Assembly: GCF_900143515.1 (NCBI RefSeq)
Contig: NZ_FSQT01000001.1
Span: 1,860,001 to 1,924,000, forward strand
From: Micromonospora cremea
GTDB lineage: Bacteria > Actinomycetota > Actinomycetes > Mycobacteriales > Micromonosporaceae
Direction of reading: 5' to 3'
DNA length: 64,000 nucleotides
Of the stretch, positions 1 to 8,237 are shown piece after piece. How positions within the stretch are numbered: position 1 is the first letter of the stretch; every line of letters begins with the position of its first letter. The notes beneath the pieces are model-generated. The model was not told the origin of the DNA, made no database searches, and saw only the letters and a list, made by a program, of their open reading frames with translations. The position numbers were made by a program, and so were the translations under genes.

Positions 1-61
1 GGTCCCCCATCTGCGGGGGCCGGGCCCGGCCACGTTCTGAGCGGGTGCGTGCGCCGGGGAG

Positions 62-1072
62 TCAGCTCATCGGCAGCTGGTAGCGCCGCTCGCCGCCACC
101 GGTCGCGGTGACCAGCCGGACCTCGCCGCTGCGCAGGCCGTACGTCACCGACCAGCGGGTGTGCCCCTGCCGTACGGCGGCGAGCACCCGGTGCGCCGCC
201 GTGGCGTCCAGCACCCCACCGGCCTCGGTCAGCGCGGCGGCGATCTGCCCGTATCGGCGGTCCTCGCGGCGACGCTGTTCGGGAACCCCGGCCACCGGCA
301 CGTTGGTCAGCGCCTGCCAGCCGCCCGTGCCCCGCTCCACCCGCAGCTCACCATCGACGAACTCGATCACGGCCGACGCGCCGGTCGCATCGGCCAGCAG
401 GTAGTGCAGTGCCGGCCCGCCGTCGAAGTCGAGGTTGTGCCGGGTGAACACGGCGACCGCCTCCTCGACCGTGGCGGCCCGGTCCAGCACCAGCCGCAGG
501 ATCCGTACCGAACCGACGGTCGGCTTGCCCGGATCCGGGCGGACCGTCGCCGCGTCGTCGGCGGCCAACCCCACCGCGAGGCCCCGCTCGTTCATCCCGT
601 CGAAGGGCAGCAGCGGCGCGTTGAGCAGCCGCCGGTCACCGGCCGGGTCCGTGCCGACCCCGAGGTAGGAGATGTCGACCAGCGAGACGGCCGCGTAGCC
701 GTCCAGCGGATCGGTTCGCAGCACCAGCGCCGGGTTGGCGTCCCAGTCGAAGTTGCGGGCGAACAGCGGCCGGGCCGGGTCGCCCGCGGCGACGAACAGC
801 GAGCAGCCGAACGGGCTGGGCGGGGTCGCGTCGGTGCCCACCGTCGGGTCGTATGCCCCGACGTAGGTCATCTCGTACAGCGGCAGGTCGTCCACCCGGC
901 GCAGGCTGGCCATGGTCTGCTCGGCCTGGGCGGCGTCCTGGCGGGAGGCGGTCGGCGTGACCGCGGGCACCGGCGGCGGCCCGGTGAGCAGTGGCCCTCC
1001 GGACGTCGGTGTGGTGCAGGAGGTGAGGGCGAGCAGCAGGGCCGTCGTGACGGCCGGCAGGGTCCTGCGCAT
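62..1072 (-). CDS. Lipoprotein Ntn-hydrolase, linear amide C-N hydrolase type
   Basis: This 336-residue protein begins with a lipoprotein signal: a short basic start, a hydrophobic core and lipobox LTSC with Cys19, so it should be anchored outside the membrane. A Pro/Thr-rich linker follows. The segment FGCSLFVA places a likely catalytic N-nucleophile cysteine at residue 90, followed by the ARNFDWD motif typical of choloylglycine hydrolase and acyl-CoA:6-aminopenicillanate acyltransferase relatives. These families cut linear amides after self-processing at the cysteine. The substrate cannot be read from sequence; an acyl-homoserine-lactone, bile-salt or beta-lactam role would be a guess. It stands alone, back to back with the ArsB-like remnant. 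Confidence 0.75.
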   Translation of the reverse strand: MRRTLPAVTTALLLALTSCTTPTSGGPLLTGPPPVPAVTPTASRQDAAQAEQTMASLRRVDDLPLYEMTYVGAYDPTVGTDATPPSPFGCSLFVAAGDPARPLFARNFDWDANPALVLRTDPLDGYAAVSLVDISYLGVGTDPAGDRRLLNAPLLPFDGMNERGLAVGLAADDAATVRPDPGKPTVGSVRILRLVLDRAATVEEAVAVFTRHNLDFDGGPALHYLLADATGASAVIEFVDGELRVERGTGGWQALTNVPVAGVPEQRRREDRRYGQIAAALTEAGGVLDATAAHRVLAAVRQGHTRWSVTYGLRSGEVRLVTATGGGERRYQLPMS

Positions 1073-1151
1073 ACCCGTTGGACGCTATGGGAGCGATCGA
1101 TGGTTGTCCACAACGCCGGTACGGTCTGTCGGGTTCCGCGCGCCACGTGAT

Positions 1152-1593
1152 CCCGTCCGCTCCCCCGGGACGCTCCGCCCGGGGCTGGTGCCGGTGCGGC
1201 TGCTGCTCTTCGTCACCGGCCTGTTCCTGGTGGTACAGACCCTCGGCCGGTACGGGCTGGACGACCTGGTCGCCGGCCTGCTCGGCACCGACGGCGGAGC
1301 GCTCGGCGCTGTTCGCGCCGGCGGCACCGGGGCTGCTGGCCAACGCGGTGAACAACCTGCCGGCCTACCTGGCCGGCGAGTCGGTGCTGCCCACCGGCGA
1401 CGGGACCCGCCTGCTGGCGCTGCTGATCGGCACCAACATCGGGCCGCTGGCCGCCCGCTGGGCGTCGCTGGCCACTCTGTTGTGGTTCTCGGCCGGGGTG
1501 CCGGTGCCGGTGACCCGGTTCGTGGTGACCAGCGCCCTGCTCGCGGTCACCGGCACGCTCGCCGCGGTCGGCGCGCTGCTGCTGGTGAGCTGA
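1152..1593 (+). pseudogene. ArsB/SLC13-like permease, C-terminal remnant with a frameshift
   Basis: Two reading frames together give the last part of an ArsB-like ion permease. The first reads RLLLFVTGLFLVVQTLGRYG, a membrane helix. The second, one frame away, reads NAVNNLPAYLA followed by two more hydrophobic helices ending VGALLLVS. The NNLPA motif is characteristic of the arsenite/ion transporter superfamily. The switch lies near 1285-1310. The large N-terminal part expected for a transporter of about 400 residues is absent, and the sequence upstream belongs to the divergent lipoprotein gene. It is therefore a truncated, frameshifted fragment and unlikely to be functional. Confidence 0.65.
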
Positions 1594-1603
1594 CCGCGAT
1601 CCG

Positions 1604-2077
1604 CTACGTCGCCCTCTCCACGACGAACATGAAGCAGCCGTACACCACGTTTCGGCTGTGCAGCTGGTGCACCGCCGGGTCGGCGAACAGCTCGGCGATC
1701 ACCGCCTCCGGGTCGGTGCCGTCGTGCAGCCGGCCGCCATGGATCCGGCCCCTCCGGTCGTACGCCCGCAGGACCTGGGGTCGACCCCGCCAGGCCGGCG
1801 GGTGGCCGCCGGCCGGCTCCGGACCCGGGCAGACGGCGGCGTGCGCGAAGACCGGGCCGATTTCCCGGTACGGGCCGGCGGCCACCGGCGGCGCGTAGCC
1901 GAAGAGCAGCAGCGACTCCCCGGCCTCGGCGTCGCGCAGGCAGCAACGCAGCGGTTCCCCGCCGCCCGCCGCAAGCGCCTCGACGGGTCGGTCAGCCGCG
2001 TCCCGGCCGGTGCGTCGAACGGTGTCGAGCGTCGCGACGGGCAGGGCGCGGACGCGGAAGGTGGTGCTGGTCGTCAT
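1604..2077 (-). CDS. DUF1203 family protein
   Basis: This 157-residue cytosolic protein starts at the ATG giving MTTSTTFRVRALP; the longer frame upstream looks like non-coding GC-rich sequence. It shows the DUF1203 pattern: an N-terminal FRVRALP strand, a cysteine-bearing CCLRDAEAGESLLLFGY segment, PYREIGPVFAH, and a C-terminal histidine and GCFMFVVERA. The role of the family is unknown to me; the conserved Cys and His residues could suggest metal binding, but that is inference. It ends 11 bases after the convergent ArsB-like fragment and lies about 100 bases downstream of the asparagine-synthetase-like gene, so it might share that transcript. Confidence 0.7.
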   Translation of the reverse strand: MTTSTTFRVRALPVATLDTVRRTGRDAADRPVEALAAGGGEPLRCCLRDAEAGESLLLFGYAPPVAAGPYREIGPVFAHAAVCPGPEPAGGHPPAWRGRPQVLRAYDRRGRIHGGRLHDGTDPEAVIAELFADPAVHQLHSRNVVYGCFMFVVERAT

Positions 2078-2183
2078 GCGTCCAGCCTCGCCCGGCGACG
2101 CCGCGGGTGCTGGCGGCGATCGGACCTGGCGCTCGGCGCGGACCGGTGAGTCCCGGTGCGGCGTCCCGCGTCGAGGCGACCGG

Positions 2184-3785
2184 TCAGCTGACCGGCGACC
2201 GGCGGGGCGGCCGGGGACCGACCAGCCGGCGCACCACCGGCGCGGCATTCCACTTCGCCGCCCCGACGAGGTCGCGGGCGTGCTCCAGGACGGTGTAGTC
2301 GGGCCGGCTTAGCCCGTCGGCGATGGCCCGGTCGAGGTCGTTGCCGCACCGGCTCAGCACGGTGTCGAAGTCGCGGCGGACCGGCTCCAGCAGGTCGTAG
2401 CCGAACGAGCGGTGCAGCCGGGCGAAGAGTGGCTTGTACAGCCGGACCCGCTCGTGCAGCCCGGTGGAGTACGACATCGGGTTCTTCGGCCGCCGGCGGA
2501 TGTAGTCGGGCAGCACGTCGGCGAACGCCCTCCGGACGATCCACTTCTCCTGCCCGTCGCGCAGCTTCAGCCCCAGCGGCAGGCGCATCGCCAGCTCCAC
2601 CACGCTCAGGTCGAGGAACGGCACCCGGGCCTCGACACCGTGCCCCATGGCCGCCCGGTCGACCCGCTGCAACTCGGTCCGGCACAGGTTGCGGATCCGG
2701 TGCAGAAACAGCCGACGGGACGCGAGGGGGTCGACCTGGCGGTACATCGGGTACCCGCCGAACAGCTCGTCGGAGCCGTCGCCGGTGAGCACCACCTTGA
2801 TGCCCAGCTCGCGCAGCCTCCGGAAGATCGGCACCGAGACCACCGCGTTGATGATGTCGCCGTACTCGGTCAGCTCGGAGATCCGGATCGCCTCACGCAC
2901 GTCGGTCAGCCGGATGTCGCGCGGACGCAGCTCGACCACCTCGTGCGGCACGCCGAGGTCGGCGGCGAACCGCCGCGCGTACTCCACGTCCGGGCTGTCC
3001 GGCACGCCGACCGTCACCGCCACGCAGTCCGGGTGCATGTCCCGCACCTGCCGCAGGGTCAACGAGCTGTCCAGCCCGCCGGAGAGCACCACCCCCACGG
3101 TGAGGTCGGTCTCCACCCGCATCCGGATCGCGTCGGTCAGCGCGGCACGGACGAGCAGGGCGGCCTCGTCCGGGTCGTCGATGACCGGCAGACCGTCGCC
3201 GAGGGTGAGCAGGTCCACGTACGGGCGCAGCCGCACATGGCCGTCCGGGTCCGCCCAGCCGTGGTGCCCGGGCGGCACCTCGGCGATCGGGGCGCCGTGC
3301 CCGACCAGCGCCTTGACCTCCGAGGCGAGGTGCAGGCATCCGGGCCGCCGCGACCAGTACAGCGGCTTCACCCCGAGCGGGTCGCGGGCCAGGTACGCCC
3401 GGCCGGTGCCACGCTCGACGACCGCGAAGGCGTACTCGCCGCGCAGCCGGGTCACCGCCGCCTCGCCCCACTGCTCGAACGCGGCGAGCAGCACCTCGGT
3501 GTCGCTCTCGGTGCGGAACACCTGCCCGAGCCGGGTCAGCTGCGCGCGCAACTCCCGGTGGTTGAAGATCTCGCCGTTGAAGCAGAGCACCCAGCGCTCG
3601 TCGGCCGAGGTCCACGGCTGCACGGCCCGGTCCCGGTCCACCACCCGCAGCCGGCGGGTGCCGGCCAGCAACCCGCTCTCGGACCGGGTCTCGGTGACCT
3701 CGCCACGGGAGGCCAGGACGCTGAGCATCCGCCGGAAGGTCGCCGGATCGGCCTCGGGGCCGATGCTCAACGCGATGCCGCACAC
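2184..3785 (-). CDS. Asparagine-synthetase-like glutamine amidotransferase (AsnB family)
   Basis: At 533 residues this has both AsnB halves. The N-terminal class II glutaminase starts MCGIALSIG, exposing the nucleophile Cys2, and contains FNGEIFN at about 69-75 and ESDTEVLL at about 93-100. The synthetase half has the ATP-pyrophosphatase loop SGGLDSS at 235-241 and the conserved TGDGSDELFGGYPMY segment. The family makes asparagine or, in natural-product clusters, other amides from a carboxylate, ATP and glutamine. The usual HRGPD of housekeeping AsnB reads SRGEV here, which points to a specialised subgroup. It begins four bases after the stop of the unrecognised upstream gene, so the two are almost certainly co-translated. 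Confidence 0.85.
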   Translation of the reverse strand: MCGIALSIGPEADPATFRRMLSVLASRGEVTETRSESGLLAGTRRLRVVDRDRAVQPWTSADERWVLCFNGEIFNHRELRAQLTRLGQVFRTESDTEVLLAAFEQWGEAAVTRLRGEYAFAVVERGTGRAYLARDPLGVKPLYWSRRPGCLHLASEVKALVGHGAPIAEVPPGHHGWADPDGHVRLRPYVDLLTLGDGLPVIDDPDEAALLVRAALTDAIRMRVETDLTVGVVLSGGLDSSLTLRQVRDMHPDCVAVTVGVPDSPDVEYARRFAADLGVPHEVVELRPRDIRLTDVREAIRISELTEYGDIINAVVSVPIFRRLRELGIKVVLTGDGSDELFGGYPMYRQVDPLASRRLFLHRIRNLCRTELQRVDRAAMGHGVEARVPFLDLSVVELAMRLPLGLKLRDGQEKWIVRRAFADVLPDYIRRRPKNPMSYSTGLHERVRLYKPLFARLHRSFGYDLLEPVRRDFDTVLSRCGNDLDRAIADGLSRPDYTVLEHARDLVGAAKWNAAPVVRRLVGPRPPRRSPVS

Positions 3786-3789
3786 CGGC

Positions 3790-4758
3790 TCAGATCCCCA
3801 TCTCGGTCTCGTACGCGCGGCGCAGCCGACGCCGGGCGGTGGGCGCGAGACAGAGATGCCAGGCCTGCCCCTCGTCGATCACGTTGAGCTCGCCGGCCTC
3901 CTGCCGGGCCAGCAGCAGCTCGGCCAGCGCGTCCCGAGCGCCGAAGCGCTCGTACCAGGCCAGCTCGACGTCCATGGAGTAGCCGAGGCAGTGCCCGCTG
4001 GGCAGCATCGCGGCGTAGCCCAGGCGGCGCAGCCGGTACTGGTGCTCGGTGCTGCGGACCAGACTGGTCACCCAGAGCGGTGGGGTGGCCGGTGGCGCCG
4101 CCGCGGCGAACTCCCGCCCGATGTCGTTCAGCAACGCGACCACCTCCCGCCGGGCACGACGGAACAGCAGCCCGGCGGTGCGCGGGGTGGCGTCCGGCCG
4201 CAGCCGGCGACGCAGCCCCCGCGCGGCCCGCCCCAGCATGGTGGCGGGCTGCTCCTGGTAGCGGAAGCAGAGCAGGTCGCGGCGACGCAGCCACTCCAGG
4301 TCGACCAGGTCGGCACTGCCGTTGACCTGGTCGTCGGTGACGAAGGTGGGTGCGTCCTGCCACCACAGCACGTCGATGCGGGAGAGCAGGTAGATCCGGA
4401 CCAGCGCCGTGAGGTCACGCGCCGAGGTGCGCTCGTTCGGCTGGTAGCGCGCCATTTCCAGCAACAGCGTCTCGCGCGCGCCGATCAGCCCCTGAGGGGT
4501 GGCGTCGAGCACCGCGGCGAGCGCCGGTTCGCGCAGCCGCTCGTCGATGAGTACCTGACGGGCCCGGGTGCTGGCCGCGTCAGCCAGGGCACCCACCTCG
4601 ACCAGCAGGTCGGCGACGGCCTCGCGGTAGGCGGCGAGATCAGGGGCGGTGGCGGGAAGGCGACGGGGGGCGGTGCCGGAGGGCCGTCGGCGAGCCGGGG
4701 TGCTCGGCGACACGGGCGGACGGGGTTGCTGTCCCGGACTACGGCTGGGCACTCGCAT
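3790..4758 (-). CDS. Unrecognised protein paired with the AsnB-like enzyme
   Basis: I do not recognise this 322-residue protein. I chose the ATG at 4758 (MRVPSRSPGQ) because GGAGAAGGG lies nine bases upstream; a GTG eight codons earlier is possible but has no ribosome site. The first 40 residues are Pro/Arg/Ser-rich and look disordered. The rest is a soluble, mostly helical protein with no signal peptide or membrane helix, with a Trp-rich DVLWWQDAP segment, a run of arginine-rich helices in the middle, and a C-terminal block around LGYSMDVELAWYERFG. It is the first gene of a two-gene operon with the AsnB-like amidotransferase, so it may supply or carry the substrate, or control that enzyme. 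Confidence 0.75.
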   Translation of the reverse strand: MRVPSRSPGQQPRPPVSPSTPARRRPSGTAPRRLPATAPDLAAYREAVADLLVEVGALADAASTRARQVLIDERLREPALAAVLDATPQGLIGARETLLLEMARYQPNERTSARDLTALVRIYLLSRIDVLWWQDAPTFVTDDQVNGSADLVDLEWLRRRDLLCFRYQEQPATMLGRAARGLRRRLRPDATPRTAGLLFRRARREVVALLNDIGREFAAAAPPATPPLWVTSLVRSTEHQYRLRRLGYAAMLPSGHCLGYSMDVELAWYERFGARDALAELLLARQEAGELNVIDEGQAWHLCLAPTARRRLRRAYETEMGI

Positions 4759-4932
4759 GACGGGGGTCCCTTCTCCGGTCACGACCGTGGGTAGATTGCC
4801 CTGAACACACCGTAATCAGCCGGACCGGAATAGGCCGAACAATCCTCCTATCTACCCCGAAGGGAGCGGCGGGGCCGAGGCGCGGCAGGCACGCCGTGGG
4901 GTGACGAACCACCGCCCGGGCCGGCGGCGACG

Positions 4933-5730
4933 TCAGTCGCCGTCCGCCGACACCAGGCCCTGCACCTCGGCGTACGACGGCAGCCCCCGCGGCGCCGTGA
5001 ACCCGGCGGCACGGACCGCGTCGGCGGTGGCGACGGCGGCGGCCAGCGCGGCACGGAACAGCAGGGAGCCGGTGCTGACCCGGGCGACTCCGGCCCGGCT
5101 CAGCTCATCCAGTCCCGGCCCGCCCGGCTGGTACAGCGCGTTCAGCGGCGCGTCGATCCGTTCGGTCAGCACCCGCAGCGTCGCCAGGTCGACGGCGCCG
5201 GGCACGAAGATCCCGTCGGCGCCGGCGGCCCGGTAGGCCCGGGCGCGGGCCAGGGTCTGCGGCAGCGGGTCGGCCACCCCGAGCCACCAGGTGTCGGTGC
5301 GGGCGTTGACGAACAGGCCCGGCACCGCGGCCTTCACCGCCGCGATCTTGTCGGCGGTGCACTCCGGATCGGCCAGGGTGCCGTTCGCGCGCCCGTCCTC
5401 CAGGTTGATCCCGACCGCGCCGAGCCCGGCCAGCTCCGCCACGTACCCGGCGACAGCCCCCGGATCGTCGGTGAACCCGGCCTCCACGTCGACGGTGAGC
5501 AGCACCGGCAGCCGGGCGAGCCGGCGCGTCAGGGCCAGGGTCTCCGCGCCGGTGGCCGCCACGCCATCGGGGCGGCCGGCGGCCGAGGCGACCCCGAGAC
5601 TGGTGGTGCCGATCGCCGGATGGCCGCGCGCGGCGAGCGCCGCCGCCGAGGCGTGGTCCCAGGCGTTCGGCAGCAACAGGGGGCGGCCGGTGTGGTGCAG
5701 GGCGCGGAACGCCGCACGGCGGTCGATCAT
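4933..5730 (-). CDS. Isocitrate lyase / PEP mutase superfamily protein
   Basis: This 265-residue TIM-barrel protein has the superfamily landmarks: LLLPNAWDHASA near the N-terminus, TTSLGVASA, TVDVEAGF where the classic enzymes have DADTG, GINLEDG, and VNARTDT. The family cleaves or rearranges C-C or C-P bonds of oxaloacetate-like acids with Mg2+ (2-methylisocitrate lyase, PEP mutase, oxaloacetate hydrolase). The change in the metal-site motif and the absence of the lyase KKCGH loop place it in the non-canonical group often labelled carboxyvinyl-phosphonate mutase-like, so the reaction is uncertain. Its start overlaps the end of the P450 gene by four bases (ATGA), showing translational coupling. 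Confidence 0.8.
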   Translation of the reverse strand: MIDRRAAFRALHHTGRPLLLPNAWDHASAAALAARGHPAIGTTSLGVASAAGRPDGVAATGAETLALTRRLARLPVLLTVDVEAGFTDDPGAVAGYVAELAGLGAVGINLEDGRANGTLADPECTADKIAAVKAAVPGLFVNARTDTWWLGVADPLPQTLARARAYRAAGADGIFVPGAVDLATLRVLTERIDAPLNALYQPGGPGLDELSRAGVARVSTGSLLFRAALAAAVATADAVRAAGFTAPRGLPSYAEVQGLVSADGD

Positions 5731-6863
5731 CGGACGGTCACCTCCAGGGTCGTCGGCACCCGCAGGGTCGGGTGCGGCTCATGGCGCAGCACGGCATTGG
5801 TGCGCAGGCAACGCTCGCGCAGCACGTCGAGCACCCCGGTGGCGAGGGCCAGGGCGTGCCGGTCGCCGGGGCAGCCGCGCTCCCCCGCGCCGAAGGTGAG
5901 CAGCCCGGCGCCGAGCCGGCCGGGCCGGAACGCGGCCGGCTCGGCGAACGCCTCCGGGTCGCGGTTTGCGGCGTCGAACCGGAGCAGCACCGGGCTACCC
6001 GGCGGCAGGTCCTGGCCGCCCAGCCGTACCGCGGCGACGGTTACCCGTCGGGTGGCCCGGACCGGCGGGTCGAGCCGCAACACCTCGGCCAGCAGGTCCG
6101 CCGTCGCCTGCCCGGCGGGCAGGCCCCCCGTCTGTTCTCGGGCCGGCGGGTCCGCCGGTCCCTTCCCGGCTGGCGGGTCGGCGGCCTCGCGGTCGGCGGG
6201 TAGCGGCAGCAGGTGGTGGGCGGCGGCGCCGATCAGGCCGGCGGTCGCGTCGCACGCCTGGACCAGCAGGCCGATCAGATTCGCCCGCACCTCCGGCGTG
6301 GCCGGCGGCGAGAGCGCCAGCAGCATCGACACCGCCCGGTCGGCCCGCCGGACCAGCGAAGGGTCGACCCCCGGGTGGTACGCGGCGGCCACGGCAGCGA
6401 CCGCCGTCCCGGCGGCGGCCGGGTCGGTGAGGCCGAGCCGGCCAGCCAGCACCCGCAGCGGCACCGGCCTGGCCAGTTCGCGCATCACGTCGAGGCGGTC
6501 ACCGGCCTGGTCCAGGGCGGCGGCGGTCCGGCGGGCCGCCTCGTGCCGCAACTCGTCCGGGTCCAGCGCGGACAGCGCGGTCACCCCGATCGCCCGGCGC
6601 TCGCCGTGGCGCTCCGGCGGGCTGAACCGGCTGACCGTGCCGCGCAGCCACGCGAGGGTGCCGGGCGGCCCGGTGTCCACGGCCGGTACCTGCAAGGCCG
6701 GATCGGTCAGCGCCGCCCGGACGTCGGCGTGCCGGGTCACCCACCAACCGCTGCCGATCTCGAACCTGGGAGGCCCGCACGCCGGTACTCCGGCGGCGGG
6801 CGGAACAACGGGCCAGCGATCAGTCACCGCCCGACGGTAGAACCCGGACCGTTCGGCCCCCAC
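5727..6863 (-). CDS. Cytochrome P450
   Basis: A 378-residue bacterial P450. The heme loop FGAGERGCPG places the thiolate ligand at Cys331, and the K-helix ExxR motif is at 260-263 (EVLR). The I-helix reads QACDATAG near 202-209, keeping the threonine but departing from the usual AGxxT spacing. Between the I and K helices, residues 222-255 form a Pro/Ala/Gly-rich insertion with PAD and PAG repeats, longer than normal. It would need ferredoxin partners, none of which is nearby. The start is a GTG without a clear ribosome site; a second GTG 12 codons later is an alternative. It is the first gene of an overlapping pair with the PEP-mutase-like gene. Confidence 0.87.
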   Translation of the reverse strand: MGAERSGFYRRAVTDRWPVVPPAAGVPACGPPRFEIGSGWWVTRHADVRAALTDPALQVPAVDTGPPGTLAWLRGTVSRFSPPERHGERRAIGVTALSALDPDELRHEAARRTAAALDQAGDRLDVMRELARPVPLRVLAGRLGLTDPAAAGTAVAAVAAAYHPGVDPSLVRRADRAVSMLLALSPPATPEVRANLIGLLVQACDATAGLIGAAAHHLLPLPADREAADPPAGKGPADPPAREQTGGLPAGQATADLLAEVLRLDPPVRATRRVTVAAVRLGGQDLPPGSPVLLRFDAANRDPEAFAEPAAFRPGRLGAGLLTFGAGERGCPGDRHALALATGVLDVLRERCLRTNAVLRHEPHPTLRVPTTLEVTVR

Positions 6864-7006
6864 CGAACAATCCCGCCGCGCCGCGTCCCGCCCCGCCGCT
6901 CCTCATCCCGCCCCGCCCCGCGGCCAAGATCGCGCTCGATCCAGGATGTTGTGTTCGCCGCTGCCCTCGACGTCACCGCCATCGACGTCGATGCCGGAGC
7001 CAGAGG

Positions 7007-7750
7007 TCAGGCTCGGCCGCTGGTGGGTGGCGGGGACGGGGTGAAGGTCAGTGTTTCCTCGGGGACGTCGAGGGTTTCGGCCAGGGCGGGGCGGCCGGTC
7101 GGAGTCAACCGGACCGCGCGGCCGGTGCCCCGCGCGGTCCAGCCCAACTCGGTGAAGCGACGGCAGAGCGCCGCGCCGAGCGCCCCGGCCAGGTGCGGCC
7201 GGCGCTCGGTCCAGTCCAGGCAGTCGCGGACCACCGGCCGCCGGGCGCTGCGCAGCACGTCCACCGGTACGCCCAGCCCGGCCGCCCACGCCCACCCGTC
7301 GGGCGTCAGCGTCAGCCCGCTTGCCCGGTCCAGCCGCCCGTCGGCCAGCAGCGCGTCGTACATCAGCACGCCCAGCCGCCCGGCGAGGTGGTCGTAACAG
7401 GTGCGGGCGTACGCCAACGCGGCACCGGCGGTGGTGACCCGCAGGGACCCGGTCGGCGCGGGTGGGGCCGGCGCGTGCCCGGCCAGGCTCTCGATCAGCT
7501 GGGCCACCGACGGCCCGGCCAGCCGCAGGTAGCGGTGCCGGCCCTGCCGCTCCTCGACCAGCAGCCCACCCCGGACCAGGCGGGTGAGGTGGTCGCTCGC
7601 GGTCGACGGCGCGACCCCGGCCCGCCGGGCCAGTTCCCCCGCTGTCCAGGCGCGGCCGTCGAGCAGTGCGAGGCAGATGCCGGCCCGGGTGCCGTCGGCC
7701 AGCAGGGCGGCCAGTTCGGCCATGCCCCGGCCCTCGGTGACAGCGCTCAT
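7007..7750 (-). CDS. ArsR-type winged-helix transcriptional regulator
   Basis: The N-terminal 80 residues form a winged helix: MAELAALLADGTRAGICLAL, then a recognition region GVAPSTASDHLTRLVRGGLL and a wing EERQGRHRYLRL. This is the ArsR/SmtB-type DNA-binding fold. The remaining 165 residues are a long C-terminal extension containing RTCYDHLAG and WTERRPHLAG, found in a recurrent actinobacterial subgroup with no known ligand. The usual metal-binding cysteine pair is not obvious. At 247 residues it is about twice the length of simple ArsR proteins. It is monocistronic and its target cannot be read from the window. Confidence 0.8.
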   Translation of the reverse strand: MSAVTEGRGMAELAALLADGTRAGICLALLDGRAWTAGELARRAGVAPSTASDHLTRLVRGGLLVEERQGRHRYLRLAGPSVAQLIESLAGHAPAPPAPTGSLRVTTAGAALAYARTCYDHLAGRLGVLMYDALLADGRLDRASGLTLTPDGWAWAAGLGVPVDVLRSARRPVVRDCLDWTERRPHLAGALGAALCRRFTELGWTARGTGRAVRLTPTGRPALAETLDVPEETLTFTPSPPPTSGRA

Positions 7751-7906
7751 CGCCCCATCATCGCCCCAGCCGGCGACGCGTCCCCAGGCCGGGTCCGGGC
7801 GCTGGCGCGGTCACGAGCGCCGGGGTCTGCCGGTGGCAGCACCGCATGGTCGACGGAACCGGGGTGCGCAGGGCCTGCGGCGGCGGGACCGGCGCGAGTC
7901 GCGCGG

Positions 7907-8209
7907 TCAGGTGATGTGTTGCACCACCGGGACGATCCGGAAGTCGACGGTGGCCTGGTCGATGGTCGCGTGCACCGGGGAATCGGCCATCTCGGTCATG
8001 ATCCCCGCGGCGCTGCGCCGGCCGTCGCTGGCGGAGTCCCACGCCACAATGTCGGTGATGAGGCCGTCGTCGGCCTCGGTGATGCGGCGCCAGCGGAAAC
8101 CGGGCTGGCGCCGCAGGTAGGTGTTGATGTCCTCGTTGGCGGCGACGAAGTCGGCGCCCGTGAGGCCGGCGACCAGCCGGAACGTCGTCATCTCGAGCGC
8201 TTCGCTCAT
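7907..8209 (-). CDS. Small dimeric alpha/beta-barrel (ABM-like) protein
   Basis: This 100-residue protein begins MSEALEMTTFRLV and contains a strand-helix-strand layout with NEDINTYLRRQPGFRWRRI, the pattern of the antibiotic-biosynthesis-monooxygenase/dimeric barrel superfamily. Members are small oxygenases, isomerases or simply stress proteins; the catalytic type cannot be assigned. AAGGGG lies about eight bases before the ATG. It sits 28 bases downstream of the SDR gene on the same strand, so both are probably one transcript that is divergent from the MmyB-type regulator. Confidence 0.65.
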   Translation of the reverse strand: MSEALEMTTFRLVAGLTGADFVAANEDINTYLRRQPGFRWRRITEADDGLITDIVAWDSASDGRRSAAGIMTEMADSPVHATIDQATVDFRIVPVVQHIT

Positions 8210-8237
8210 GGTCGTACCCCTTGCCGTGAACGGTCGG

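Noticed and set aside
1..20. Small CCCCC/GGGGG hairpin at the left edge
   Set aside because: A five-base stem at the cut end cannot be judged; it could be the edge of a terminator for the first gene.
2647..4794. A 715-codon plus-strand frame opposite the AsnB-like operon
   Set aside because: It mirrors the real minus-strand genes, has no ribosome site and reads as repetitive Arg/Ser/Pro-rich sequence with no domain.
6925..6995. A short inverted repeat (GATCG-CGCT-CGATC at 6927-6940) and two TCGACGTC copies between the P450 gene and the ArsR-type gene
   Set aside because: Arms of only five bases and two short direct repeats are not enough to call a repeat element or operator; it may be a degenerate copy of the GATC-bounded family.
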